In this document: in pieces, positions 18,508 to 27,339 of the stretch
Layout: each line of letters begins with the position of its first letter
How positions within the stretch are numbered: the first letter of the stretch is position 1
Assembly (NCBI RefSeq): GCF_022557175.1
Contig: NZ_CP092915.1
Span: 2,046,001-2,110,000, forward strand
From: Mycolicibacterium sp. YH-1
GTDB taxonomy: Bacteria; Actinomycetota; Actinomycetes; Mycobacteriales; Mycobacteriaceae
Direction: 5' to 3'
DNA: 64,000 bases
Translations under genes and position numbers: made by a program
The notes under the pieces: model-generated
What the model was told of the DNA's origin: nothing
What the model saw: the letters and a program-made list of their open reading frames with translations, nothing else
Databases searched by the model: none

Positions 18508-19632
18508 GTGGGTATCGGTATTCAGGTTGAGGGACTGACCAAGTCCTTCGGGTCTCAGCGAATCTGGGAAGATGTCACTTTCGATATCCCGCCGGGTGAG
18601 GTCAGCGTTCTGCTTGGACCCTCCGGTACCGGTAAATCAGTGTTCCTGAAGTCGCTGATCGGCCTGCTACGCCCCGAGCGCGGCAAGATCATCGTCGATG
18701 GCACCAACATCATCGAGTGCTCGGCCAAGGAGCTCTACGAGATCCGGACCCTGTTCGGCGTGATGTTCCAGGACGGCGCGCTGTTCGGCTCGATGAGCCT
18801 GTACGACAACACCGCGTTCCCGCTTCGTGAGCACACGAAGAAGAAGGAATCCGAGATCCGCCAGATCGTCATGGAGAAGCTTGACCTGGTCGGTCTGACC
18901 GGTGACGAGACCAAGTTTCCCGGTGAGATCTCCGGCGGTATGCGTAAGCGCGCCGGGTTGGCCCGCTCGCTGGTTCTCGACCCCCAGATCATCCTGTGCG
19001 ACGAGCCGGACTCCGGTCTGGATCCCGTTCGTACCGCCTACCTGTCGCAGCTGTTGATCGACATCAACGCCCAGATCGACTGCACGATCCTGATCGTGAC
19101 GCACAACATCAACATCGCTCGCACCGTGCCCGACAACATGGGCATGCTCTTCCGCAAGCACCTGGTGATGTTCGGTCCGCGCGAGGTGCTGCTGACCAGC
19201 GACGAGCCCGTCGTCAAGCAGTTCCTCAACGGTCGCCGCCTCGGCCCCATCGGTATGTCCGAGGAGAAGGACGAGGGCACGATGGCCGAGGAGCAGGCGC
19301 TCGCCGATGCCGGTCACCATGACGGTGGCGTCGAGGAGATCGAGGGCGTGCCGCCGCAGATCCAGGCCACCCCGGGTATGCCCGAGCGCCAGGCCGTGCA
19401 CCGTCGTCAGGCTCGCGTGCGCGAGATCATGCACACCCTGCCGCCCGCGGCACAGGAAGCCATCCGCGACGACCTCGAGGGCACCCATGGGGTCAGGACC
19501 TGCGCGTCGCCAACGGATCAGCGACCCTCGACTGGCCACGGCACGACCGTGTGCCGTCGGGTGGAACTTGAGCTCGGGATCGCCACAGATGACGAATCGG
19601 ATGGCCGCGAAACACGGCAACTCGAGACGTAA
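18508..19632 (+). CDS. mkl: Mkl/MceG-type ABC ATPase with altered C-terminus
   Basis: A 374-residue ABC ATPase that energises Mce importers by docking on YrbE. Walker A GPSGTGKS is at 37-44, signature ISGGM at 141-145, Walker B with IILCDE at 161-166 and the H-loop near 199. The mycobacterial C-terminal extension continues to DDLEGTH at residue 327. Family members normally end a few residues later; here an unrelated 47-residue tail rich in charged residues follows (from about 19489), as if the 3' end had been joined to other DNA. GTG start after GAAAGGG. In mycobacteria the gene is usually single and unlinked to mce operons, so this is probably an extra copy. Confidence 0.88.
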   Translation: MGIGIQVEGLTKSFGSQRIWEDVTFDIPPGEVSVLLGPSGTGKSVFLKSLIGLLRPERGKIIVDGTNIIECSAKELYEIRTLFGVMFQDGALFGSMSLYDNTAFPLREHTKKKESEIRQIVMEKLDLVGLTGDETKFPGEISGGMRKRAGLARSLVLDPQIILCDEPDSGLDPVRTAYLSQLLIDINAQIDCTILIVTHNINIARTVPDNMGMLFRKHLVMFGPREVLLTSDEPVVKQFLNGRRLGPIGMSEEKDEGTMAEEQALADAGHHDGGVEEIEGVPPQIQATPGMPERQAVHRRQARVREIMHTLPPAAQEAIRDDLEGTHGVRTCASPTDQRPSTGHGTTVCRRVELELGIATDDESDGRETRQLET

Positions 19633-19687
19633 CAGCCCGCCCACTGTTCAGGCGAAGGCCGTGCGCAGGGTGCGGAGGTCTTTCGGG

Positions 19688-20617
19688 ATGGTGATCGAAG
19701 CGGAGTTCGACCGCTTCGCCGCCCGGATGATCTCCGTCGCATCGGCAACTGAAACCGGCTGTGCGCCGAACAACGACGGTGGCCCTCGCGGACCGCAGCC
19801 ATCGATCACGGCGGAACACATCGTCGCGTGCGCGTTGGAGATCCTGGACAGGGAGGGCGATAGCGCACCTACCGTGCGCAGAGTCGCTGCGGACATGGAG
19901 ATCTCGACCCGCACGTTCTACAAGAAGCTTCGCACCCGCGAGAACATGCTCCGCGGAGTTGCCGACATGTATGGGTCTCAACTAGGCCCAACAGTGCATC
20001 ACGGCTGCTCTTGGAAACAAACCGTGATGAATTGGTGCGCCGAGTTGCATTTCGAGTTCGTGTCTCATCGGCATCTCGCCGACCTCCTGGGAGGCCAGAC
20101 CATGATCCGGCTGAACGACAAGGTCGAGGGTCTAGCGAAGCTGGCAATCAGTGAGGGCATCTCGCGGAGGCAGGCTGTCGAATGTAGCAGGGCGGCAATC
20201 GTCGTAACCGTGAACGGCGCTTTCGCCGAGGTGCGTTCGTCGATCCGGCAACGGACCGACATGCGCCATCGAAGAACCGTGTCGCCATCATCACGAGACC
20301 ATGCGAGCACGATCGAAGGGATTTTTGGCAGCGTACAAACGGAAGGCGATCTCGATGCATGTTCGGATAGCTCATGCGCTGAAGGATCGGCACTGGACAA
20401 TTATCGAGAGCACGAGCGTAAGGAGCTGAACCCTACGAAGGGATCCGTGCTTGCCCGGTCGCCACGGTGTGAAGTCCGCGACCTGAGCGCAGCTTTGGTG
20501 GCGAGGAACGTCTCAACGTCGAGAGTTCGGCGGACCGGCACGAAGAGGTCGGTCGCCACCAACGTATTGCTCCCGTCGCGGCCATACCCGCCACATACCA
20601 GGTGCCTCGAATGGTGA
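19688..20617 (+). CDS. TetR-family regulator, C-terminus doubtful
   Basis: The N-terminal part is a TetR helix-turn-helix: ITAEHIVACALEILDREGD, APTVRRVAADMEISTRTFYK. The helical core continues to about SIRQRTD. The frame then runs on through about 125 residues that do not look like the family and that overlap the oxygenase remnant on the other strand, so the native stop may have been lost or a frameshift may lie near 20260. The ATG at 19688 is the likeliest start; the open frame extends back into mkl. It could control mkl or the flavoprotein operon. Confidence 0.55.
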   Translation: MVIEAEFDRFAARMISVASATETGCAPNNDGGPRGPQPSITAEHIVACALEILDREGDSAPTVRRVAADMEISTRTFYKKLRTRENMLRGVADMYGSQLGPTVHHGCSWKQTVMNWCAELHFEFVSHRHLADLLGGQTMIRLNDKVEGLAKLAISEGISRRQAVECSRAAIVVTVNGAFAEVRSSIRQRTDMRHRRTVSPSSRDHASTIEGIFGSVQTEGDLDACSDSSCAEGSALDNYREHERKELNPTKGSVLARSPRCEVRDLSAALVARNVSTSRVRRTGTKRSVATNVLLPSRPYPPHTRCLEW

Positions 20618-21177
20618 GGTCGGCCGACGGCATTAGGGCCCAGCGGATCTCCGCGGGTTCGTCGGATTCGTTGAGCACCAGGAACGCGCTGATCGTCCAC
20701 TGCGCTTGGCGACAGCCGGAAGCAAATCCCCATTTACCAGTGATCTGGTAGCCGCCGTCGACGACCTTGGCTGTTCCGTTGGGCCCGTACTTGCTGATCG
20801 CCACGTTGTGCGGATCCGGACCGTAGACCAGTTCCCGCACGTCGTCCGGGAACAGCCCCATGGCGAACGCCGTGGTGTTCGCGATGAAGGGCGACCCAGC
20901 CCGCCGACGAATCGTCCAGGGACAGTTCGGCAGTCAGCTCGATCATCGTGTGGACGTCGTCTCCCGCGCCACCCGAACGACGGGGAGTGAGTGCCTGCAT
21001 CAGGCCCGAGTCACGAAGTGCCCGTGTGGTCTCATCGGTGAGGCACCGCTGCCGCTCCGACTCATCGGCATTCGCCCGTAGCAGCGGAAGTAGATCACGC
21101 GCGGTCTGCACCAGACGCTCGCGGGTCTCCTGCTGCTGCCGCTTGGTCAGCGGTGCATACGCTTCAAGAGTCGACAT
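20440..21177 (-). pseudogene. Flavin-dependent oxygenase (acyl-CoA dehydrogenase fold), N-terminal half, frameshifted
   Basis: It starts cleanly at 21177 with MSTLEAYAPLTKRQQQETRE and reads to SLDDSSAGWVAL. A frameshift near 20880 moves it to MGLFPDDVRELVYGP and GKWGFASGCRQAQWTISAF. A second near 20585 moves it to NTLVATDLFVPVRRT, after which homology ends. The order matches the N-terminal and beta-barrel domains of HsaA-like hydroxylases; the C-terminal helical domain is absent. It lies downstream of the flavoprotein hydroxylase and was probably once its operon partner. Confidence 0.7.
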
Positions 21178-21388
21178 TGATCCTCCTAGACTTCGGCACT
21201 CGTGTGCCCGCCGGTGCGACTTCTTGTTGGCCCGACGAGACCATTACACGGCTGCTCGCGGAATGTTCGCTAGCGCGCTGCCACCAAATCTTTGGCAGCG
21301 TTTGCGCTTAGTGCCCAAGGGGCGCGAGGAGGCCGCTCACAGTAGAAGGCAGAGACGGCCAGTTCTTGCACTGCCGTCCGGCGGAAGC

Positions 21389-23128
21389 TCAGCGAAGAAT
21401 CTGCTGGAACACGCGACGGAGGTCGGACGACGGATCCTCGGTCAGATCAGTCTGCCGCCAGGCGATGTACTTGTCGGGGCGAACCAAGAGGCAGCCCCCG
21501 TCCGTGATATCGCGGATCGCGGCCCAGTCGCCGTAGGCGTCCGCGTAGGGGAGTCCCAGGCCTACCGCCGTGGCTGCGATATCGAAACCGAACTCCTTGG
21601 AAAGGATCTCGGCGGCATCGAGCCAGCGCTGTCCGTCTATACCGGTGATCACGGTCCAGGTATCGGCGGGGACGAGGTCGAGCGTGCTGACTGGCCTGTC
21701 GTCGTGCGTCAACCACACATGTGGCAGATACGCACCGGGGTGAGTGGTGGGTTGGTAGAAGAGTTGCTCATCCTTGTCGTATGCGGGCATCGGTGTGCCG
21801 TCGTCACAGACCGCGGTGGAGGTGTACCGCTGTCCCATCTCGACGCCGTGCGCATTGATTCCATAGTCCCACTGTGCAAACGACTTCAGCAGCTCATCCC
21901 GTCGTTTGCGCCCCTCGGGGCCCGGGGACAAGAACGTGTCGATGGCGGCCCACCCCTGTTCCTCGGACTGTCCGGCCTGAATCCCGACCATGGTCGAGAC
22001 GGACGCAACGAACGGAATCGACGAGGTCGCTCGGTTGACGATCTGCTGCCCAACCGGCTGTCGTTCACTCTGGTAGGTGTCGAGTAGTGCATCGTCCGCG
22101 TGCCCTTGGACGACGGCGGCAAGCTTCCAGGCCAGGTTGTAGGAGTCTTGGATCGACGTATTGGACCCCAGACCGTTCGACGGGTTGTGACGGTGAGCGG
22201 CATCGCCTGCGATCAGAATTCGGTCCTTGCGGTACTGACGCGCGACGAGATCCTGCAACTCCCAGGCGCTGAAGCCTTTGATTCTCACTTGTACGTCTGG
22301 GTCGCCGATGGCGGTGTGGATTCGTGGGAGGAGCGCTTCCTCGGTAGGCGCCAGAAAGTCAGAAGCGGGGTCGTAGCTGAATTGGACTGCCCACTCATTC
22401 CACTCTTTGACCAACACGAATGAGCCTGAGCCGAAGACGTATTCGCGGCCCGGGAAGTTGGTCCAGTACAACGTCGCGGGCCGATGGGCGACCAGGTGGG
22501 TCAGATCCGCCTCGATGTGGACGTTCACAGCGTTGCCGAGCTTGCCCTGGCCGTCGAACTCTACGCCCGCCTGCTCTGCAACCAGTGAGCGTCCGCCGTC
22601 CGCCCCGAGTAGATAGCGCGCGCGGATCTGGTGCTGGTGTCCAGTGTGACGGTCGCGAACCGTAGCGGTCACACCGTCGGTGTCCTGTGCGAGCTCGATG
22701 AATTCGGTGTTGAACCGGATGTCAGCGCCGAGATCCAACGCGCGGTAAAGGATGACCGGTTCGAGGTAGCTCTGTCCAACGTTGACCGTGGAGCACGGAC
22801 TGGACTGTTCGTAATCTCCTTTGCGGTCCACCCGCGTGCCCCAGGCGCGGCGGCGGGAGAGTTCTCGGTCGGCCAGGGAGGTGGTCCAGATGATGTCGGG
22901 CACGTCTTGCATCTTGGCGCCCTCTTGGTAGACCCGCTCTTCGATGCCGAGGTCGCGCATGACCTCCATCGTCCGCTGGTTGGTGATGTGAGCGCGCGGA
23001 CTGTGCGCAGTGCTCTGGTACTTGCAGACCGTAATCGCCTGCACCCCTTGACGTGCGAGAAGTGCGGAGGCAGTGAGGCCGGCAGGGCCGGCGCCGACGA
23101 CGAGCACATCAGTGTGAATCACATTCAT
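21389..23128 (-). CDS. FAD-dependent aromatic hydroxylase (PheA/TfdB type)
   Basis: A class A flavoprotein monooxygenase that would hydroxylate a phenol-like ring with NAD(P)H and oxygen. From the chosen start (579 residues) the GAGPAG dinucleotide motif is at residues 12-17, followed by YLLGADGGRS and the second FAD motif RILIAGDAAHRHNP. A thioredoxin-like C-terminal domain ends the protein. The frame can be extended to an ATG at 23266, but that start has no ribosome site and abuts the operator-like repeat; GAGAAAG before 23128 and the family N-terminus favour the shorter form, unless the mRNA is leaderless. Controlled probably through the repeat at 23269. Confidence 0.85.
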   Translation of the reverse strand: MNVIHTDVLVVGAGPAGLTASALLARQGVQAITVCKYQSTAHSPRAHITNQRTMEVMRDLGIEERVYQEGAKMQDVPDIIWTTSLADRELSRRRAWGTRVDRKGDYEQSSPCSTVNVGQSYLEPVILYRALDLGADIRFNTEFIELAQDTDGVTATVRDRHTGHQHQIRARYLLGADGGRSLVAEQAGVEFDGQGKLGNAVNVHIEADLTHLVAHRPATLYWTNFPGREYVFGSGSFVLVKEWNEWAVQFSYDPASDFLAPTEEALLPRIHTAIGDPDVQVRIKGFSAWELQDLVARQYRKDRILIAGDAAHRHNPSNGLGSNTSIQDSYNLAWKLAAVVQGHADDALLDTYQSERQPVGQQIVNRATSSIPFVASVSTMVGIQAGQSEEQGWAAIDTFLSPGPEGRKRRDELLKSFAQWDYGINAHGVEMGQRYTSTAVCDDGTPMPAYDKDEQLFYQPTTHPGAYLPHVWLTHDDRPVSTLDLVPADTWTVITGIDGQRWLDAAEILSKEFGFDIAATAVGLGLPYADAYGDWAAIRDITDGGCLLVRPDKYIAWRQTDLTEDPSSDLRRVFQQILR

Positions 23129-23268
23129 CGCTTTCTCGAAGTCATCAGTGGAGTTACCAGGTTTCCGAACGCCCGGCCAACTGTTCCATTCCCAGATCAG
23201 GCTGCGACGCATGTCTGCGAGCCAGTCGGGCGTGCCGGAGATCGGCCAACGGTCGCTAGTAGTCATAT

Positions 23269-23292
23269 TTTACTAAACAGATGGTAAGTAAA
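23269..23292. promoter_or_regulatory. Operator-like inverted repeat, copy 1
   Basis: TTTACTAAAC at one end and GTAAGTAAA at the other form an inverted repeat (consensus half TTTACTwAmC). It shares the core TTACTAAACA-n5-TAAGT with 26306 and 27227. It lies just upstream of the hydroxylase reading frame and probably overlaps its promoter. Confidence 0.65.
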
Positions 23293-23399
23293 TGTTCGGC
23301 GATCCGAGTCGTGTTTGTCAAGTCCCAGGGTGTTTGTATTGACCGGGGGTTGCAGTGGTCAGAAAGCAGGGGGGCCAGACCGGGGCTCATCTTGCCGCG

Positions 23400-24236
23400 T
23401 CACGAACCCGTCCATCGGGGTGCTCGCTTCTCTGCGAACGCGGTAGGCCCTTCTTGTGCATCCTGAGTCCGCATGATGGCCTCCAGGTCAGCGTTGTTGG
23501 CGTGCCATATCTGCCGGTTCCAGTCTGAGCCGAAGTCTCGACGGTGGGCCATGATCCTCTTGCTCGCGGTCACAGCCAGCGGGGCATTGGCTGCAATTCG
23601 CTGTGCGATTCTAAGTGCCTCTGGCACAACATCATCTGGTTCTGCCACCAAGTTGACCAATCCCCACCGGAGAGCTGTCTCGGGCGCGATCGGCAGCCCA
23701 GTGAGGATTGCTTCGGATGCTACCTTGGGCGGTATCTGATCGGGTAGGCGGAGCAGGCCGCCGGCGCCGGCAATGAGGCCACGGGTGACCTCGGGCAGAC
23801 CCAGGCTGGCTTGCGAGCTGATGACGGCTAGATCGCAGGCCAGGACGATTTCGGTGCCGCCGCCCAGGGCGGGCCCGTTGACCGCCGCGATGAGGGGCTT
23901 GGACACGAAGTGTTCGACCACACCCGCGAACCCCCACTCAGGATGGGTTGGGGACAGGAACGATTGACCCGCAGCCAGGGCCTTCAAGTCCGCACCAGCG
24001 CAGAAGGCTCGACCCGCGCCGGTGATGATGCCGACCCGCAGATGGGGGTCGGCGTCCAATTCGTCGAGTGCGGTGCCAACGGCCGTCGACAGGGCACCGT
24101 TGACGGCGTTCAGTGCCTCGGGACGATTGAGGACGATCATTGCGACCGCCCCTTCTCGGCGGAAAAGCACGAGATTAGAAGACTGTGGTTCGAGCATTTG
24201 GCTTCCCGCGGTTGTCGAGGGTGGACGGTGGGGCAT
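23400..24236 (-). CDS. Enoyl-CoA hydratase/isomerase family protein
   Basis: A 278-residue crotonase that adds water to, or isomerises, an enoyl-CoA. The oxyanion loop AFCAGADLKAL, the GPALGGGTE segment and LPEVTRGLIAGAGG are present, with both catalytic Glu positions of true hydratases (GGTE and LPE). The ATG at 24236 follows GAAAGG; a second ATG at 24197 (MLEPQ) is possible. It is the last gene of the thiolase-SDR-hydratase operon, 15 bases from the SDR, consistent with one beta-oxidation-like round. Confidence 0.88.
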   Translation of the reverse strand: MPHRPPSTTAGSQMLEPQSSNLVLFRREGAVAMIVLNRPEALNAVNGALSTAVGTALDELDADPHLRVGIITGAGRAFCAGADLKALAAGQSFLSPTHPEWGFAGVVEHFVSKPLIAAVNGPALGGGTEIVLACDLAVISSQASLGLPEVTRGLIAGAGGLLRLPDQIPPKVASEAILTGLPIAPETALRWGLVNLVAEPDDVVPEALRIAQRIAANAPLAVTASKRIMAHRRDFGSDWNRQIWHANNADLEAIMRTQDAQEGPTAFAEKRAPRWTGS

Positions 24237-24251
24237 CGAAGCGGTTGCCTT

Positions 24252-24989
24252 TCAGATGGAGATTCCGCCATCCACCGGTAGTACGACACCTGTGATGTAG
24301 CCGGCTTCACGAGAGGCGAGAAACCCTACTGCCGCGCACATTTCAGCGGCATTGCCGAACCGGCCCATCGGAATCGCACCGGCGAGCTCAGCCTTCTTGG
24401 CAGCAGGAATCGAAGCCACCATCCGCGTCTCGGCATTGGGGGAGATGGCGTTGACGGTCACGCCGAACCGGGCCAATTCCTTTGCGGCCGTCTTGGTAAA
24501 GCCGATGATGCCCGCCTTGGCAGTGGAATAGTTCGCCTGCCCGACGTTGCCGCGCAAGCCGGTGTAGGAGGTGACGTTGATGACTCTGCCTGAACCACGA
24601 TCGCGAAAGTGCGGCACACATGCGCGGGTCAATCGGAACGTGCCACCGGCGTGCACCGCCATCACCTGTTCCCAGTCGTCGTCGCTGAGCTTCCACAGCA
24701 CGTTGTCTCGAAGGATGCCCGCGTTGTTCACAATGACGTCGATTCGACCGGTCGCATTGATGACCGTTGCGACGGCGAGATCCACTGCGGCGGTGTCGCT
24801 TACATCGGCCTGTAGGGCATGGGCGCCGATGTCGGCAGCTGCGGTGGTAACCGCGGCGGCGTCGAAGTCGATCAGGTAGGTGGCGGCGCCGCTGTCCACG
24901 AAGAACCGGCCGAGTTCGAGGCCGATACCCCGAGCTCCCCCGGTCACGATGACGGTCTGCCCAGCGAAATCGAACGAAAGATTTGTCAC
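24252..24989 (-). CDS. SDR, 3-hydroxyacyl-CoA dehydrogenase/3-oxoacyl reductase type
   Basis: A 245-residue classical SDR. TGGARGIG cofactor loop near residue 15, NNAGI, Ser in NVTSYTG, YSTAK Tyr/Lys, and the FabG-like end YITGVVLPVDGG. The GTG at 24989 is preceded by AGGAA and fits the family; an extension to 25232 would overlap the thiolase. In context it would oxidise a 3-hydroxyacyl-CoA formed by the adjacent hydratase for the thiolase to cleave; the FabG-like form means the reverse direction is not excluded. Confidence 0.88.
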   Translation of the reverse strand: MTNLSFDFAGQTVIVTGGARGIGLELGRFFVDSGAATYLIDFDAAAVTTAAADIGAHALQADVSDTAAVDLAVATVINATGRIDVIVNNAGILRDNVLWKLSDDDWEQVMAVHAGGTFRLTRACVPHFRDRGSGRVINVTSYTGLRGNVGQANYSTAKAGIIGFTKTAAKELARFGVTVNAISPNAETRMVASIPAAKKAELAGAIPMGRFGNAAEMCAAVGFLASREAGYITGVVLPVDGGISI

Positions 24990-25027
24990 GGTGTTCCTAG
25001 CGTGATCGTGTTTGCGGGTGGGGGAGT

Positions 25028-26170
25028 TCAGAGAAGTTCCAGGATGGTGGCGTTGGCCTGGCCGCCGCCCTCGCACATCGTCTGCAAGCCGTACCGGATA
25101 CTTTCGCTGCGCATATGGTGGACCATGGTGGTCATCAATCGGGCTCCGGAGCCGCCAAGTGGGTGGCCGAGAGCGATGGCGCCGCCCCGCGGGTTTACTT
25201 TGTCGGGGCTTACCCCGAATTCGCTGAGCCACGCCAGGGCGACGGAGGCGAATGCCTCGTTGACTTCGAAGACTCCGATGTCATCGATAGTCAGTCCCGA
25301 CTTCTTCAATGCCTTGTGTGTGGCCGGGATTGGTCCGGTCAGCATCGGCATCGGAGCCGACCCGGCCACGACGGCAGTGTGGACACGGGCGAGTGGCCGC
25401 AAGCCAGCCTTCGAGGCGGCACCGGAGGTCATCATCAGCAGCGCGGCCGAGCCGTCGGAGATTTGCGATGCGTTGGCGGCGGTAATCCGTCCGTTGTCGC
25501 GAAACGCCGAGCGCACATTTGCGAGCTTGTCGATCGAGCCGCCGCGGCGAATGCCTTCGTCCGACGAAACAACCTGCCCGTCAACGTCAACCGGAACGAT
25601 TTCGTCGGCGAAGCAGCCCGCGTCGGTGGCAACGGCGGCACGGTGATGGGATTCGAGTGCGTATGTGTCCAAGGCGAGGCGAGACAGCGACCAATCCTCG
25701 GCGATCGCCTCGGCCCCGAGGCCCTGGTTGGGCGGGTCTACGCCGTAACGTGCGACATATCGCGGCCCGAATGGATTGCCGGTGGCCTGAGCCGAGCCCA
25801 TCGGAATGCGCGACATACTCTCCACGCCGCCCGCCACGACGACGTCGTACTGTCCAGACGCCAGACCTGCGGCAGCGAAGTGGATGGCTTGTTGCGACGA
25901 GCCGCATTGACGGTCCACTGTCGTGCCGGGAACGGACTCGGGCCAACCGGCGGAAAGCACTGCTGTCCGGGCGATATCGAAGGTCTGTTCGCCGACCTGG
26001 CTGACGCAACCCCAAATGACATCGTCGACGATCACGGGATCGATGCCGGTGCGGTCGACAAGGCTGTCGAGCACCAACGCGGAGAGGTCCGCGGGGTGCA
26101 CGGATGACAGCGCACCGTTCTTCTTACCCACCGCAGTGCGTACTGCGGCGACGATGACCGCATCCTTCAT
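25028..26170 (-). CDS. Acetyl-CoA acyltransferase (thiolase)
   Basis: A 380-residue degradative-type thiolase that cleaves a 3-ketoacyl-CoA with CoA. The nucleophilic Cys89 is in DRQCGSSQQA. NEAFA, GGAIALGHPLGGSGAR with the catalytic His, and the second active-site Cys in CEGGGQANA are intact. It is the first gene of the minus-strand operon (thiolase, SDR, hydratase) and has an operator-like repeat about 136 bases upstream. The steroid-pathway or aromatic-acid thiolases are possible relatives; the chain it acts on is unknown. Confidence 0.9.
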   Translation of the reverse strand: MKDAVIVAAVRTAVGKKNGALSSVHPADLSALVLDSLVDRTGIDPVIVDDVIWGCVSQVGEQTFDIARTAVLSAGWPESVPGTTVDRQCGSSQQAIHFAAAGLASGQYDVVVAGGVESMSRIPMGSAQATGNPFGPRYVARYGVDPPNQGLGAEAIAEDWSLSRLALDTYALESHHRAAVATDAGCFADEIVPVDVDGQVVSSDEGIRRGGSIDKLANVRSAFRDNGRITAANASQISDGSAALLMMTSGAASKAGLRPLARVHTAVVAGSAPMPMLTGPIPATHKALKKSGLTIDDIGVFEVNEAFASVALAWLSEFGVSPDKVNPRGGAIALGHPLGGSGARLMTTMVHHMRSESIRYGLQTMCEGGGQANATILELL

Positions 26171-26305
26171 GGTGTGCTCGCTTCTCGAGTTTGCGGAGAC
26201 CTTCTGTAATAACCTGCGCTGCAGGGAGTTAGCTCAAACCAAACGGCATGTCGACGAGCATTCGCGCGGCCGAGCGCGGTTCGGTGCATCCGTTGTCCGG
26301 GATTT

Positions 26306-26329
26306 CTTACTAAACATCCGTTAAGTACA
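26306..26329. promoter_or_regulatory. Operator-like inverted repeat, copy 2
   Basis: Core TTACTAAACA-n5-TAAGT, with arms TACTAAAC and GTTAAGTA agreeing at seven of eight positions. It lies in the 298-base gap between the TetR gene and the thiolase operon, in which no other gene is seen. Confidence 0.65.
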
Positions 26330-26468
26330 CTCGTACGGGGAGGTGCGATTGTCAATAGCGTCCGTCGGCCGTCACACGTGATGGTTGGAACACTCTCCTA
26401 GCGGCACGCGAGACACCCAGTGCTGCAGCAGGTATGGCGGGCTGGCGGAGTCGAGCAGGGGTTCAGGG

Positions 26469-27131
26469 TTAAAGCGGATTGTGGCGTGGACATGACATAT
26501 CGTCTTTGCCGGTGCACAGAATCCCGGCAATGACGAAGTCGGCAACGTGCCGCGCCGCCTGTTTCGGCTGCAGCGCGCCCGTGGGCTGGTACCAAGAAAA
26601 CACGGAGTTGACAGTCGTGAACATTTCAATCGACGTCAGCCCGATGTCTGCGAGCGTGCACACCGCGCCCTCGGACACGGCTTCAACGAGGAGATCGCGA
26701 ACGAATGCCTGAGTCTTATCACGCAAGACCACGATCTCGCGGCGTCGTTCGTCGGACAGGTAGCCGAGGTCCCGGTAAACGACGGTTGCCTTTTCGAGGT
26801 GCGCCAGATTCACTTCCGCGTGCCCGGTGAAGTACTTCGACAGCCGCACCCGCGCACTACCCGTGTGCGCCTCAGCGGTCTCAAGGTTGGCGAGGTTCAC
26901 CAGGTGCATTTCGCGAATGATCTCGTACAGCAACGCTTCCTTGCTGTCGAAGTAGTAGTAGAGAGCAGCTTTGGTGACATCGAGCGCTTCCGCGATATCG
27001 CCGACCGTCGCGGTGTCGTACCCGCGTTGGTAGAACACGGTGGCCGCGGCGTCGATGTACTCCTGTCGCCGGTTGCGACCTGACGTCGACTTCGCGCTCC
27101 GTGAGGAACGCTGCCCCGTTGTCGAGGCCAT
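26469..27131 (-). CDS. TetR-family regulator of the surrounding catabolic genes
   Basis: A 220-residue regulator. The helix-turn-helix (VGDIAEALDVTKAALYYYF) is followed by a KstR2/FadR-like helical ligand domain. AGGAGGG precedes the ATG. Regulators of this type usually repress fatty-acid, sterol or aromatic CoA pathways and release DNA on binding an acyl-CoA. The gene lies between two copies of the shared inverted repeat, one of them 96 bases upstream of its own start, so it is the natural candidate to bind all three copies, including its own promoter. That assignment is inference. Confidence 0.85.
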   Translation of the reverse strand: MASTTGQRSSRSAKSTSGRNRRQEYIDAAATVFYQRGYDTATVGDIAEALDVTKAALYYYFDSKEALLYEIIREMHLVNLANLETAEAHTGSARVRLSKYFTGHAEVNLAHLEKATVVYRDLGYLSDERRREIVVLRDKTQAFVRDLLVEAVSEGAVCTLADIGLTSIEMFTTVNSVFSWYQPTGALQPKQAARHVADFVIAGILCTGKDDMSCPRHNPL

Positions 27132-27226
27132 CTTGCCCTCCTGCCGAAAGTGCTAGGCCCGTCGCCGAACGTCCATACCGTCGCCGATGAGCGTATGAGG
27201 CCTTGACATGCTGCCCAACGAACCGT

Positions 27227-27250
27227 AACACTTAATGAGTGTTTAGTAAA
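27227..27250. promoter_or_regulatory. Operator-like inverted repeat, copy 3
   Basis: Inverted orientation of the shared motif: ACTTA-n5-TGTTTAGTAA. It sits between the TetR gene and the divergent DUF3500 operon and could control both. Confidence 0.65.
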
Positions 27251-27339
27251 AAGTATGCGCTGCGTCGGCGATCGTCATCCAGACGGCTTTAGCGCGCGCT
27301 GTCCGACCCGATCTATCGCACCCCTGGGACGCCCGAACT

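Noticed and set aside
18667..19644. Minus-strand frame of 325 codons opposite mkl
   Set aside because: Rich in His, Asp and Leu with no recognisable domain; mkl motifs on the plus strand are complete.
20948..22087. Plus-strand frame opposite the oxygenase remnant and the hydroxylase
   Set aside because: No recognisable fold; the minus-strand protein motifs are complete over its second half.
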